A DNA stretch of 64,000 nucleotides. Origin: Nicotiana tabacum. Taxonomy: Eukaryota > Streptophyta > Magnoliopsida > Solanales > Solanaceae. Made by a program: the position numbers and the translations under genes. Below the pieces are notes generated by a model, which saw nothing but the letters and a program-made list of their open reading frames with translations, made no database searches and was not told where the DNA came from. Of this stretch, positions 48,300-58,871 are shown one piece after another. Position 1 is the stretch's first letter, and every line of letters begins with the position of its first letter. The stretch covers positions 55,048,730 through 55,112,729 of the forward strand of contig NC_134103.1 in the NCBI RefSeq assembly GCF_000715075.1, read 5' to 3'.

Positions 48300-50495
48300 T
48301 CATTTTGAGCCCCTTTGGTGGAGTTCAAGGGTTGATTTGGTGGTCCAATCTTCCTCCTCTTGGACTTCAATTTGGATCATCAAATAATTATAAAACTTGG
48401 ATAATTCATCTACTTTGGGCTTGAGCTCTTCCTCTACAATTAAAAGCTTCTTTATTTGCCATTGAAGTCCAGCAACCTTAGAGTGCAACTCTTTAGTTTG
48501 AGATCTTGTAAATGGCCTTGGAGCTTCCAAAACTCTATCCCTGTCCTTGATGCTATCATTCCCCTCTTCTTGAAAAGAATTCGTCCCCGAATTCGATCCT
48601 ACATCAAACAAAGACAAGTCAGCAACATTGAATGTAGCATTTACTTGGAACTCACCAGGTAGGTCCAGCTTGTAAGCATTGTCTCCAATCCTTTCAAGGA
48701 CTTGAAATGGGCCATCTCCTCTAGGGTGCAAGTTTGACTTCCTTTTGTAGGGAAATCTCTCATTTCTAAAGTGAACCCAAACTAAATCTCCAGGTTTAAA
48801 AATTACTTGTTTTCGACCCTTATTCTTTCTCAAGGCAGTTTGCTCATTTTTCTTCTCAATTGCAAGCCTTGTTTGTTCATGAATTTTTTTCATCATATCA
48901 GCCTTTGTCCTACCATCAAGATTAACAATATTATTAGTAGGTAATGGTAATAAATCAAGGGGAGTGAAGGGATTAAAACCATAAACAACCTCAAAAGGAG
49001 ACATACCTGTAGAAGAATGGATTGTTCTATTGTAAGCAAATTCAATAATAGGTAAGTGAGCCTCCCAAGAAGTTAATTTACCTTTCAAAACAGCCCTCAA
49101 CATGTTTCCTAAGGTTCTATTAACTACTTCAGTTTGTCCATCAGTTTGTGGGTGACAAGAAGTAGAAAACAACAATTTAGTGCCTAACTTCCCCCAAAAT
49201 ACACGCCAAAAGTGGCTCAAAAACTTAGCATCCCTATCACTAACAATAGTTCTAGGTATACCATGCAATTTGACAACTTCTTTTACAAAAAGATCAGCAA
49301 CATGTGAAGCATCATTAGTCTTTAAACAAGGAATAAAACGAGCCATTTTGGAGAACCTATCTACCACAACATATATACTATCCTTACCATACCTTGTTCT
49401 AGGCAAACCTAACACAAAATCCATAGAAATATCAATCCAAGGTGAAGTAGGAACAGGTAGTGGTGTGTAAAGACCATGTGGTAACACTTTAGATTTAGCT
49501 TGTTTACATTCCAAACACTGTGCACACATTCTTTCAACATCTTTTCTCATTCCTGGCCAAAAGAAATTTTCAGCAAGTATGTCTAGCGTCTTTGGGACTC
49601 CAAAGTGACCCATAAGCCCTCCACAATGTGCTTCCCTTACAAATACTTCATGTAAAGAGCAATTAGGGATACACAACTTATTTTCCTTAAAGAGAAACCC
49701 ATCTTGGAGGTTAAACCTCTCAAAAGGACCCAACTTACAATCTGCAAAAATCTTGCCAAAATCAACATCATTAGCATAAAGTCCCTTGATTTGATCAAAA
49801 CCCATCAATTTAGAAGTCAGGGTAGAAACTAAGACATACCTTCTTAAAAGTGCATCCGCAACAACATTCTCTTTCCCTTGTTTGTAAGAAATTACATAAG
49901 GAAAAGTTTCAATGAATTCAACCCACTTAGCATGCCTTCTACTAAGCTTACCTTGACTCTTCAAGCATTTCAAGGATTCATGGTCAGTTTTAATGACAAA
50001 CACTCTTGGCCACAAGTAATGTTGCCATGTGGCTAAAGCCCTTACCAAAGCATATAGCTCTTTGTCATAAGTGGAATAGTTCAATGTGGCTCCACTCAAC
50101 TTCTCACTAAAGTAGGTAATAGGTTTAGAATCTTGCATCAAAACAGCACCTATTCCTTTGCCAGAAGCTTCACATTCAATTTCAAAAGATTTAGAAAAAT
50201 CAGGCAATTGTAACAATGGAGCAGAACATAACTTTTCTTTCAACAAGTTAAAAGCATCATCTTGTTCTTTTCCCCATGTAAAAATCTTATCCTTTTTAAT
50301 AACTTCAGTTAAAGGAGAAGCAATGGTGCTAAAGTCTCTCACAAACCTCCTATAAAAACTAGCAAGTCCATGAAAACTCCTAACTTCAGTTACACTCTTA
50401 GGTTTTGGCCATTCTTTTATTGCTTTAATTTTTTCTTCATTAACCTCAACTCCTTTAGAACTAACCACAAAACCCAAGAAAATCACACGATCCAC
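48300..50495 (-). pseudogene. C1 RNase H and integrase, running into the 3' LTR
   Basis: 731 open residues, in frame with RT but separated by one stop. Residues 1-65 are the RT end. In RNase H (about 100-220) the first catalytic residue is Glu109 in FEIECEASG, where Asp is expected. The zinc-binding residues are H290, H297, C327 and C330. The integrase core has D359, D420 and E456, the last pair with the 35-residue spacing of active enzymes. A GPF-type segment is near 594-620. From about residue 647 the frame lies inside the LTR and ends with [20 protein letters not shown] and a charged, coiled-coil-like tail. No classic chromodomain is seen. Confidence 0.92.
48559..48571 (-). other. Polypurine tract of C1
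   Basis: TTCCCCTCTTCTT on plus is AAGAAGAGGGGAA on minus, directly before the TGATAGC start of the 3' LTR. It lies inside the pol reading frame, encoding part of FQEEGND. Confidence 0.85.
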
Positions 50496-51295
50496 ACAAA
50501 AAGTACACTTTTTAAGATTAGCAAATAAGAGTTGCTTTCTAAGAACTTCAAAAACTTATTTTAGGTGTTCTACATGCTCTTCTAAAGTGTTAGAAAAGAT
50601 CAAGATATCATCGAAGTACACCACAACAAATTTTCCATGAAAATCCTTAAAGATATGATTCATTAATCTCATGAAAGTGCTAGGTGCATTAGTCAAGCCA
50701 AAAGGCATAACTAACCACTCATAAAGCCCATATTTGGTCTTAAAAGCAGTTTTCCATTCATCTCCAGGATTCATTCGAATTTGATGGTAACCACTTTTTA
50801 GATCAATTTTAGAAAAGATTTTGGATCCATGTAATTGATCCAACATGTCATCAAGACGAGGAATAGGATGGCGATACTTTACCGTTATCTTGTTGATTGC
50901 TCTACAATCCATGCACATCCTCCAAGTTCCATCCTTTTTGGGTACCAATAGGACGGGAACAGAGCAAGGGCTCATGCTCTCTCTCACAAAGCCTTTCTCA
51001 AGCAGCTCCTCAACTTGCCTTTGAAGCTCTTTTGTCTCTTCTGGATTACTCCTATAAGCAGGCCTATTTGGGATTTGTGATCCAGGCACAAAATCAATTT
51101 GATGCTCAATGCCACGTAAAGGTGGCAATCCATTAGGAATATCTTCAGGAAAGACATCTTCAAAATCCTGCAAAAGAGAAAAAATACTACTTGGCAAAGA
51201 AGAAGTTAGTAACTCAGAATTAATCAAAACTTCTTTGTAAGTAAGTAGTATTATGGGCAACCCCTCTTTTCTTGCATTTAAACACTCTTTGGCTT
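50496..51295 (-). pseudogene. C1 reverse transcriptase (stop in the thumb)
   Basis: From about 51295 the pol frame reads [13 protein letters not shown], then [19 protein letters not shown]. The RT holds [31 protein letters not shown] and the catalytic YFDDILIFS. After EEHVEHLK there is a TAA at 50556-50558 in place of an expected CAA, and the same frame continues as [17 protein letters not shown] into the next section. One base change thus separates RT from RNase H and integrase. The junction with gag-protease is a one-base loss in an A run (T run at 51312-51320 on plus). Confidence 0.92.
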
Positions 51296-53167
51296 TTACA
51301 TAAAAACTCTCTTTTTTTTTATTTCTTTAGCCTCTTTCCTCTCACCAAGACTTTCTATTTTCTCATTCAAGCCCCTTTTTATCTCTTCTCTCAAATTGTT
51401 GCCCTCTCTCTCTTTCTCTCGGCCATCTCTCTTTTTTTCCAACTCTTGGCTTCCTTTCTTTTCTTTTTCCTCAAGCTCACTTTTTATCCCTCCCCTTGGT
51501 TTTCCCATTGTTTCCCTTAATCTCTTTTGATCTTCAAACACTTGAGAAGGAGATAAAGGTGCAAGAGTAAATTTCCTGCCATTTAGCTCAAGAGAATATC
51601 TATTCTTCCTTCGATCATGAAAAACATTCCTATCATACTGCCAAGGACGACCCAGTAAGATATGACAAGCTTGCATAGGGACTATGTCACAAAGAATATC
51701 ATCCTCATATCTACCAACATTGAATGAAATCATGCATTGTTTGTTTACCTTTAGTTCACCACTATCATTTAACCATTGGAGTCTATAGGGAGTAGGGTGT
51801 TTCATGCATGCAAGTCCCAATTTTTCCACAAAGTATGAACTCACCACATTAGCACAACTACCACTATCAATGATCATAGAACAAGTTTTCCCCTTTATCC
51901 CACACCTAGTATGGAATATATTCTCCCTTTGTTCTTCACTATTGCTTCCCAAATTGATAGTCATAATCCTCCTAACTACCCCAATCATGCCATCATTAGG
52001 TAGTTCTATATCATCATCATTACTCACATCTCCCTCTTCTTCTCCCTCACTTTTTTCACTCTCATATCCTCCATCTTCTCTAAGAATGATGTTTCTTCTA
52101 CTTGGACATTCATGCATCATATGTCCCCTTCCTTTACATTTATGACACTGAATAGAACTAGAAGGTGTAAAAGGTTTAGGGTTAAAGATTTTACCTCCCT
52201 CTTTGTTCTCAAATTTAACTTTGTCCTTGTCTTCTTGAGGTCTAGAAGAATTCTTCATCTCTTGATTCGACCATGGCTTCTTGGAGATGGTGTTTGACCG
52301 ACCTTTCCATGAGCTAGCTTGCTTTCTTGTATTTTGATTTTCTACCTTTACAGACAAATCAACTAACTCATCTATTGTTACATATTGTTGTAATTCTACT
52401 ACATCAGCTATTTCCTTATTTAAACCATTTAAAAACCTAGCCATTGTATCCTCTTCTTCCTCCATACAATTAGTTTGGATCATAGCCATATCCATAGCCT
52501 TAAAGTACTCATCCACAGACATGGACCCTTCCTTCAATGTTTGAAGGCGTTGTTGTAGCTCTCTTTGAAAGTGTGATGGTATGAATCTCTTTCTCATCAC
52601 CCTCTTCATCTCAGCCCAAGTAGCAATTGGTGCTTGTCCTTCTTGCAATCTGTCCCTAGCAAGATTTTTCCTCCAAATAGCAGCATAATCAGAAAACTCA
52701 ACAATAGCAAGTTTAACCTTCTTACCCTCAGAGTAGTTGTGACAGTCAAATATGGCTTCAACCTTTCTCTCCCAATCAAGGTACAAGTCTGGATCCCTTG
52801 TTCCCTTGAAAGATGGCATCTTCATCTTTATACTGCTTATATTATCATCTTCTACTCTACCTCTTTGTCCCCTCCTATCTCTTCCCATCCTATCAAAATC
52901 GATATCATTAAAATTATCTATTGGGTTTTCTTGATTTACAATGGGAGCAAGGGGTACATTTCTCCTATCTTGGGGCCTAACATTATTTTCCCTTCTACGT
53001 TCAGCTATTGTATCATTTTGCTTAGCAATGGTGTCCCTCATCTCTTAGAGTTGCAAATTCCACCTTTCGAATTGTTGATGCATAGCTTGCAAGGTAAAAT
53101 CATTTCTTGCTTTGATTTCAGCTTCTTGAAGAACCCTTCGTTCATCATCACTACCTGTATGTGACAT
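51296..53167 (-). pseudogene. C1 gag and protease
   Basis: The likely true start is at 53167 (MSHTGSDDERRVLQEAE), followed by an in-frame TAA at 53045-53047. The remaining frame starts at 53041 and has 581 residues. Counted from there, capsid motifs lie at 70-240, the CCHC knuckle at C299, C302, H307 and C312, and the protease motif IDSGS with Asp392. GRPWQYDRNVFHDRR follows. The protein ends early in KKKRVFM because of a one-base loss in a homopolymer. The antisense frame at 52634-53164 is a shadow. Confidence 0.92.
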
Positions 53168-53664
53168 CTTAAATAATTAAACTGTATCAGAAAATTGAAT
53201 TTTTCCTCAATTGTTCACACACATACTTTGCCTTTTTTTCTCTCTCGAAATAACCTTTGAACGAAATACTTTGTAGATTTATAGTTAAACCCAACTCGTA
53301 TAAAGTTCTTAGTAGTAAAATATAGATTTTTGGGGAACAAATGAAAGAAGAACCAAATCCTAGAACTATTAGACTCGGTTGAAACAAGACACGAACAAAA
53401 AGGAAATGATTATATATTTAGATTAGAAAGAGTAAGAAGAATTGAATTTTTGTCTTATCTTTGAAATCTGGGATCCCCTCTTCTTGTTTCCTTTGATAGT
53501 TTTTGGAAACAAATTAGATACAAAAGAAAGTTCCTAGAGAGCAAGCAATTTTTTTAAAAAAAATTGATTTTCATTTTTTTTTATTATTTTTTTTAACTTT
53601 TTTTTTCCGCTCTTAGTATTCAAGAAATCCCCAGAATTATCAAGAACGAAACCTTGATAGAACC
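53168..53664 (-). other. C1 5' leader
   Basis: Non-coding sequence between primer site and gag, T-rich on plus around 53550-53610 (A-rich in the RNA). No gene; the short frame at 53187-53387 has no motif. Confidence 0.75.
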
Positions 53665-53676
53665 GCTCTGATACCA
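53665..53676 (-). other. Primer binding site of C1 (iMet-tRNA)
   Basis: GCTCTGATACCA on plus is an exact TGGTATCAGAGC on minus, two bases from the LTR edge at 53679. Confidence 0.92.
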
Positions 53677-53678
53677 CT

Positions 53679-54680
53679 TGATAACGACAAGGTCGGGAAT
53701 CCAAACTAGAGTAAGAATTTAAAAAGTAAATGCGGAAGCAATAACAATAAGGAATTGAGCAACTAGAACTAAAGGGCAGAAAATAAAGGATATGGGAAGA
53801 TTCAAGGAAAGAATTCTAAGAACTTCCAAGAACGCAAGTTCTATAGCCTTGACAAGATCAAAGCAACAACGTCTTGATTTATTGAAGAAATCAAACGCCT
53901 TTACTTAAAAGCAAATCAAAATAATAGATTCAGATCTTGACCGCTTTACGAGTAACTTGAGACAACAATTAATAACTAGTATTAATCGCCTTCTAAGAAT
54001 ACCACAAAGAAATCAAAGATATCACAATAGAGAAGTAATCTTACTATCCTTGAACTATGAACTAGTAAAGGTTGAATGATAAATCTCAAAGCACAAGTAA
54101 CAAAGGTTCAAAAGAACTCTCAAAGTATGATATACTTAATCAATAATGAAGTGTCTCAATGAATGAGAAGAACTCCTTATTTATAGGAGTACTAAGGCAC
54201 AAAAAGTCCTTAAAATTAGGTAGGGTGGTTGCTAAGGCATAAAAAGTCATTACAATTAGGTAGGGTGATTGCTAAGGAGTAAGAAAAGTTATTACAATTA
54301 GGTGGGGGGCGGCCAAATCCCTTTGGGGCAGATTTGGACCTTAAAACTACTAGTTTGGGCCATTGATTTGGACTCCAATTGGGCTCCCTTTGAAACACCC
54401 CATTTTGGACCTCTTTTAAGCTCATTTTGAGCCCCTTTGGTGGACTTCAAAGGTTGATTTGGTGGTCCAATCTTCCTCCTCTTGGACTTCAATTTGGATC
54501 ACCAAATAATTATAAAACTTAGATAATTCATCTACTTTGGGCTTGAGCTCTTCCTCTACAATTAAAAGCTTCTTCATTTGCCATTGAAGTCCAGCAACCT
54601 TAGAGTGCAACTCTTTAGTTTGAGATCTTGTAAATGGCCTTGGAGCTTCCAAAACTCTATCCTTGTCCTTGATGCTATCA
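53679..54680 (-). repeat. C1 5' LTR (right copy)
   Basis: 1,002 bp, TGATAACGAC to GATGCTATCA, followed by TTTAG. It holds the TATA box at 54175-54187 and, because the LTR carries pol coding sequence, an orphan 76-residue copy of the pol C-terminus at 54422-54652. That copy is upstream of the promoter and not expected to be made. Confidence 0.93.
54175..54187 (-). promoter_or_regulatory. TATA box of the C1 5' LTR
   Basis: CCTATAAATAAGG on minus. Transcription would start some 30 bp further left, giving an RNA that reads leftward through gag and pol. Confidence 0.68.
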
Positions 54681-54685
54681 TTTAG

Positions 54686-54827
54686 TTAGTATTCGCAATT
54701 CTCTTGCAATATAGCCCATGGCCAAAGTATGACATTATATGTTCAGAGTCCCTTAGTCGCAAGTTGGTATGCAAGGATAGGTGAGGCACCGGGTGCCGGT
54801 CTCGCCCCCCAGGTTCGAGGCGTAACA
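54686..54827 (+). repeat. L5 left LTR, part after C1
   Basis: Resumes at TTAGTATTCGC and ends GGTTCGAGGCGTAACA at 54827. It matches 60680-60822 of the right LTR. Confidence 0.88.
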
Positions 54828-54831
54828 AAAG

Positions 54832-54843
54832 TGGTATCAAAGC
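54832..54843 (+). other. Primer binding site of L5
   Basis: TGGTATCAAAGC, one mismatch to the iMet-tRNA site TGGTATCAGAGC, four bases after the LTR. It shows plus orientation. Confidence 0.85.
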
Positions 54844-57800
54844 AGTTCTGTCCTAGGAAGTCTACAAGCCGTGTCTAGTAGAGTCTTGTTTATGGGTGTG
54901 TTGTGTACCACACTTAAAAGCAGGAAGCTACAGGGAATTTAGGACCGTCACTCTTTCTTCTTACTCTAGATTATTTGGTAGAGCTAAGTTGTAAGAACTC
55001 AATTTCCTAAACTCTATCTTATTCGTAATACAACGATACCTACATCCAGAAAGACGGTTGGTAAGAGAGATAGCTGTGGAATAATTGAGTCGGAGGAACT
55101 CGATTTTGTATCATGCTTATGATGAGTAAATGTAAAGTTTTCAGTCGAACATGTGTGTAAGCTTCTTGATAAGGAGCCTTAAGGTAAGAATATCCACTTT
55201 TATGATTAAAAAAATAATAATGTGATATTCAGAAGATAGGTACATGTTTAAACAAGTAATAGAAGCAAGATAAATAAGGGTAGGAGGCGCCCAGTTAATG
55301 AAGATTATTAATATTTACAATTCAAGCAGAGAAAGATAAGCATTTTGAGTTACCTTCAATTGTAACAGAGTTATGTATAATTGGCCACACCCATCTCAGT
55401 TATGCCCTATGGGGGCTAATAGGTGTAGTTTAAGAAAGGGACGGGACATCAGGATCTGACTGGGGTTAGAGTAATCCAAAATGGTGAATAGATTGTTTGT
55501 GTTAGTTGACATTTTCGAAGGATATTACAAATATGCTAATAGATCTCCTTGCGAGCTACCCAGATGGTGCACTGTAGAATATTGCAATTAGATGTGAATA
55601 CTAGCATGATCAAAAAAATTCAGAAGATAGGCACTGAAAGGCTGGAAGGGATAAATATTACCTTAGTATGGATCCCGTCCCTAGTAGAGCGAGGACATTG
55701 AGTAACCCGAAAAGCCGATGAATGAAACAAGGGGAGCTGAAAGCAAAAGAATGTCTTGTTGAAGTTTTCACAAGAAATGGATAGGCAGAAATATTAGCAG
55801 GGAAATGATAAGAGAGATAACGAAGCATTATGAGTAAAATGTGATACATGGATGACAACGGATGATCAAAAGGATGACTGTATTACAAGGTCCATAGTCA
55901 GGTGAAGGAAGAGACGAGAGGTGATAGGCCTTAAGACAACAAAAGAGTATAGGCCATACAATCATATCCTCATTTTGAGAAAAACATTTGTGACTGTAAC
56001 GTGATTACCAAAAGTAAACGTTAGACCCCAGAGTAATCGAAATCAGTATGGAATGGTCTAGAATGAATGCGATTAAAATGAGAAAGGGATGAAATTGCAC
56101 TTATTCAAATCCTACAGATATGCTACGATTCCAGAACATTATGCAAACACGACATCAAGGAAAGAAAGTAAAGGTTCCTGCCTAGGATATTATTGATAAA
56201 TAAGGAGTCAGTGTGAGAGGTAAGTTAAGAAAAAGGAAATAAACCAAGAAAGATTTTGCGGGATATTGATATGAGAATGGGTCAGCGAGTAATTAGTAAT
56301 TGATTCAGGAAGAGCCTAGTCATGGCTAGAGAAGAGGTTACCGACAAATGAGCAGATCATGCAAGATGAACATAGTGAACCCCAACATGGGGAATTCAGG
56401 CTCGCAGATATGACATCAGAACCCTTGAGAAATATTCAGATAAGAGTTGGGGTAGTTAAAGGTATCGTATGAGTATTATGAAAATAAAAGAGAATGCCAC
56501 TAGGAAGATAGTCAAAACTTCAGTTCAGAAGCAACCGCACGAGCACAAGTGCACAGAGGTATGTAACTACGGATATTTATAGACGAGTAAGAACATTGAA
56601 AACTTCTTCGGGTATACAATATAACAAGCTCGCAACATTACAAAAGTCAGAGGGTCCTCCCTAAGTACTACAATGAAAGACTAACTGAGGAAGTATGGAG
56701 GAAGGCTTCAACCTAAGCTCAGTGACCTAAAGAGGAAGTGATCTTATAACAATATTCTCACAACAACGTTGTATGCACTCCATAAGAAAGTGGCACCTAC
56801 CGTGGCTAATGGACAGAAAGTAAAAATCAGAAGTGATATTCAAAATTATATGAGTTGTATGGAATTCCAAGATGTATGGTCACTAAGATAAGTTAAGTAT
56901 GCACGCAACAAGTGGCAGAACAACCAGGAAAAGCAATTGCTTGCAAAGAAAGTTGAGAAGGAACGAAAAGAATTATTCAATTAATGATCCAAATTTAGTT
57001 ACGCTATGAACACACTTAAGAGTTCGGAGTATTATCTATGCAGCATATATGTTGACATTCATACAGCCATAGAAGACTCCAGTATAAGTTAAAAGAAAGA
57101 ATTGAGCCCAGGGCATAGACAAAGGATTGAATTGTTAGAAGATTGTATCATGGATATTCCATAGCGCCAATGAAAGGCTAAAGTAATAACTAATACCAGG
57201 AGCCGCAGATCGGAAGATAGATTAGTCCTACATGAAGGCTGATCAGAAGGAAGAGGAAACTAAAGAGTTTAATCAACTAAGTAAATCAGGAGTCTGATTA
57301 CTAGACCCAGAGAATTATAGAAATCATGATTGAGAACATAGCGGAATCAATCTTAATATCAGATGTGCAAGAGAGATAGCACAACAACCATATTCTATAA
57401 CGGCTCTACGATAAAGCCAATTAAAAATGTACCAGCCTTATAAGAAGTCAGTATGAAGCTCCCACCGGATTGCGTATGCGCCAGAGGTTCAAGTATTATA
57501 ATAGAGTTTCGAGTTGTTGATGTAAATCATACCTATGTGGAAGTGGGGTTATGAAAGAGATAGAAGATATGATGCGAGATTTTAAGGTAAGCAAGGTTTA
57601 AGATGAACAACGTATGAGATACTCAGGTGCAGAAGGTTGTGATTAATCCATACTTCAGATAGAGGGCTAGAAGCGTTGGGATTCAGTATCCAGGAATGAT
57701 AGCGGTGTCATTAGTGGCATATCTTCCAGCCTATGGTTTCTAGGCACCGAGAGATCTATTCAAGAGAGTAAAGAAGAATTGGAGACGATACGATGTCTTG

Positions 57801-58871
57801 CTTGATGTTCCAGAATACCACAAGAAAATCTATGGTGCAAGGAAGTTGAAGAAAGGTTGCGAGTAGTATAAATGGATATGTATGGGTCGCAAGCTAAAGT
57901 ATGATAGAGCGACAAGGTTTTAGGAAGACAAGAGTACGGACAAAAAAAAGGGTGAGTGGGAAGGCAACGAGAAACGGATGAGTCCTCGAGATTAAGCCCA
58001 TGAAAACAAGATAGCTGATGGCTTCTCTAAGTTATAGAAAGCTCAGTATAGCCTGAATGAACTCAAAGGAATCTAAGACTAATAGCATTTGGAAGAGATG
58101 GAATGCTTACCTGGTAGTAGAATAAAGGTGTAATTGTGATAGATAAAGGATGACGGTTGAGCCTTTGATTGAGTAATGATTTGAAGAGGATTTCATGGAT
58201 TGTACGGAATTAAAATACCCACGTAAGGTGAATCACATTGGGATGCTATAAAATATGATTATTGAAGTACAGTATCGCCCCTAAGTGGATCAGGAAAATC
58301 ACTTCAAATATTCTTCGATGCAACATAAGTCCTAGTGGCAATGTATTACGTAAGAAGTTTCAAGTTATCAGTGGTATATTGTAGATCAATATTGAGGCGA
58401 ATCATAATGGATAGACAAAAGTCACAAAGTATGAGCTGAGATTAGGTCGTCATTCTTAAGATGAACAGTAATGAGGAAGCATTAAAAGACTTAGCTTTAT
58501 ACATATAGGATAAGCAACGAGAGAAACTTGGAGTTTGGTCGCAGACCTCAGTAACAATAAATCGAAGTAAGAGTTATGGTATAGTATGGCCTACTTAGAT
58601 GTAGTAAAGCTAATGACACCAAGAGGGACAGCTTGACATAATTTTGTATATGTTCACAAAGTGAGGCCTAGAGATTGGCTAAGAGCTAGAGGAAAGTCGT
58701 GGTATGAGAAAGAGGACTAAAAGGGGGAATGCCCTGGCTTTGGATTTATTCAAAGAACAGTTGCCTAAATGACAAGGAGAATATTAAAGTATTTGCAATA
58801 ACTATGGGTTATGAGAATGATAAGTGCATCAATCAACATTCGAAGACGAAATTTTCAAAAGGGGGGAGTAA
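54844..58871 (+). mobile_element. L5 internal region: 4 kb without coding capacity
   Basis: No frame of 60 codons or more on plus, and no gag, protease, RT, RNase H, integrase or chromodomain motif by eye. Sequence is shared with L1-L4 throughout, so the region is a family property rather than junk captured once. It ends with CATTCGAAGACGAAATT (58838-58854), the pre-tract hairpin box of Tekay elements, then AAAAGGGGGGAGTAA and the LTR. I infer a LARD-type element depending on Tekay proteins. An alternative is a very old autonomous element whose genes have decayed beyond recognition. Confidence 0.75.
58838..58871 (+). other. L5 pre-tract box and polypurine tract
   Basis: CATTCGAAGACGAA then AAAAGGGGGGAGTAA directly before TGTTACA. 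The box differs from the Tekay CATTCGAGGACGAATG by few bases. Confidence 0.82.

Larger units (their letters stand above)
47558..48558 (-). repeat. C1 3' LTR (left copy)
   Basis: 1,001 bp. In element orientation it begins with coding sequence for the last 85 residues of pol (48558-48303), then tandem repeats (48079-48183), a TATA box (48053-48065) and a non-coding tail. I count about 18 substitutions and one 1-base indel against the right copy, about 98% identity. Confidence 0.93.
47558..54680 (-). mobile_element. C1: CRM-like Ty3/gypsy element, nested in the L5 LTR
   Basis: 7,123 bp with LTRs at 47558-48558 and 53679-54680, TG...CA ends and a TTTAG duplication (47553-47557 and 54681-54685). 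All protein domains are on the minus strand in the order gag, protease, RT, RNase H, integrase. I assign it to the CRM lineage from the gag (MPSFKG..DPDLYLDWE, KVKLAIVEFSDYA), the CCHC knuckle, the protease region (HILLGRPWQYDRNV) and a pol frame that runs into the LTR. It is the youngest datable element, yet it has two stops and one frameshift. Confidence 0.9.

Noticed and set aside
52634..53164. 176-residue plus-strand frame
   Set aside because: Exact antisense of the C1 gag, which has clear gag motifs on minus.
53665..53676. tRNA-like sequences near LTR edges considered as tRNA genes
   Set aside because: Only 12 bases pair with the 3' end of iMet-tRNA. No cloverleaf or A/B boxes are present; these are primer binding sites.
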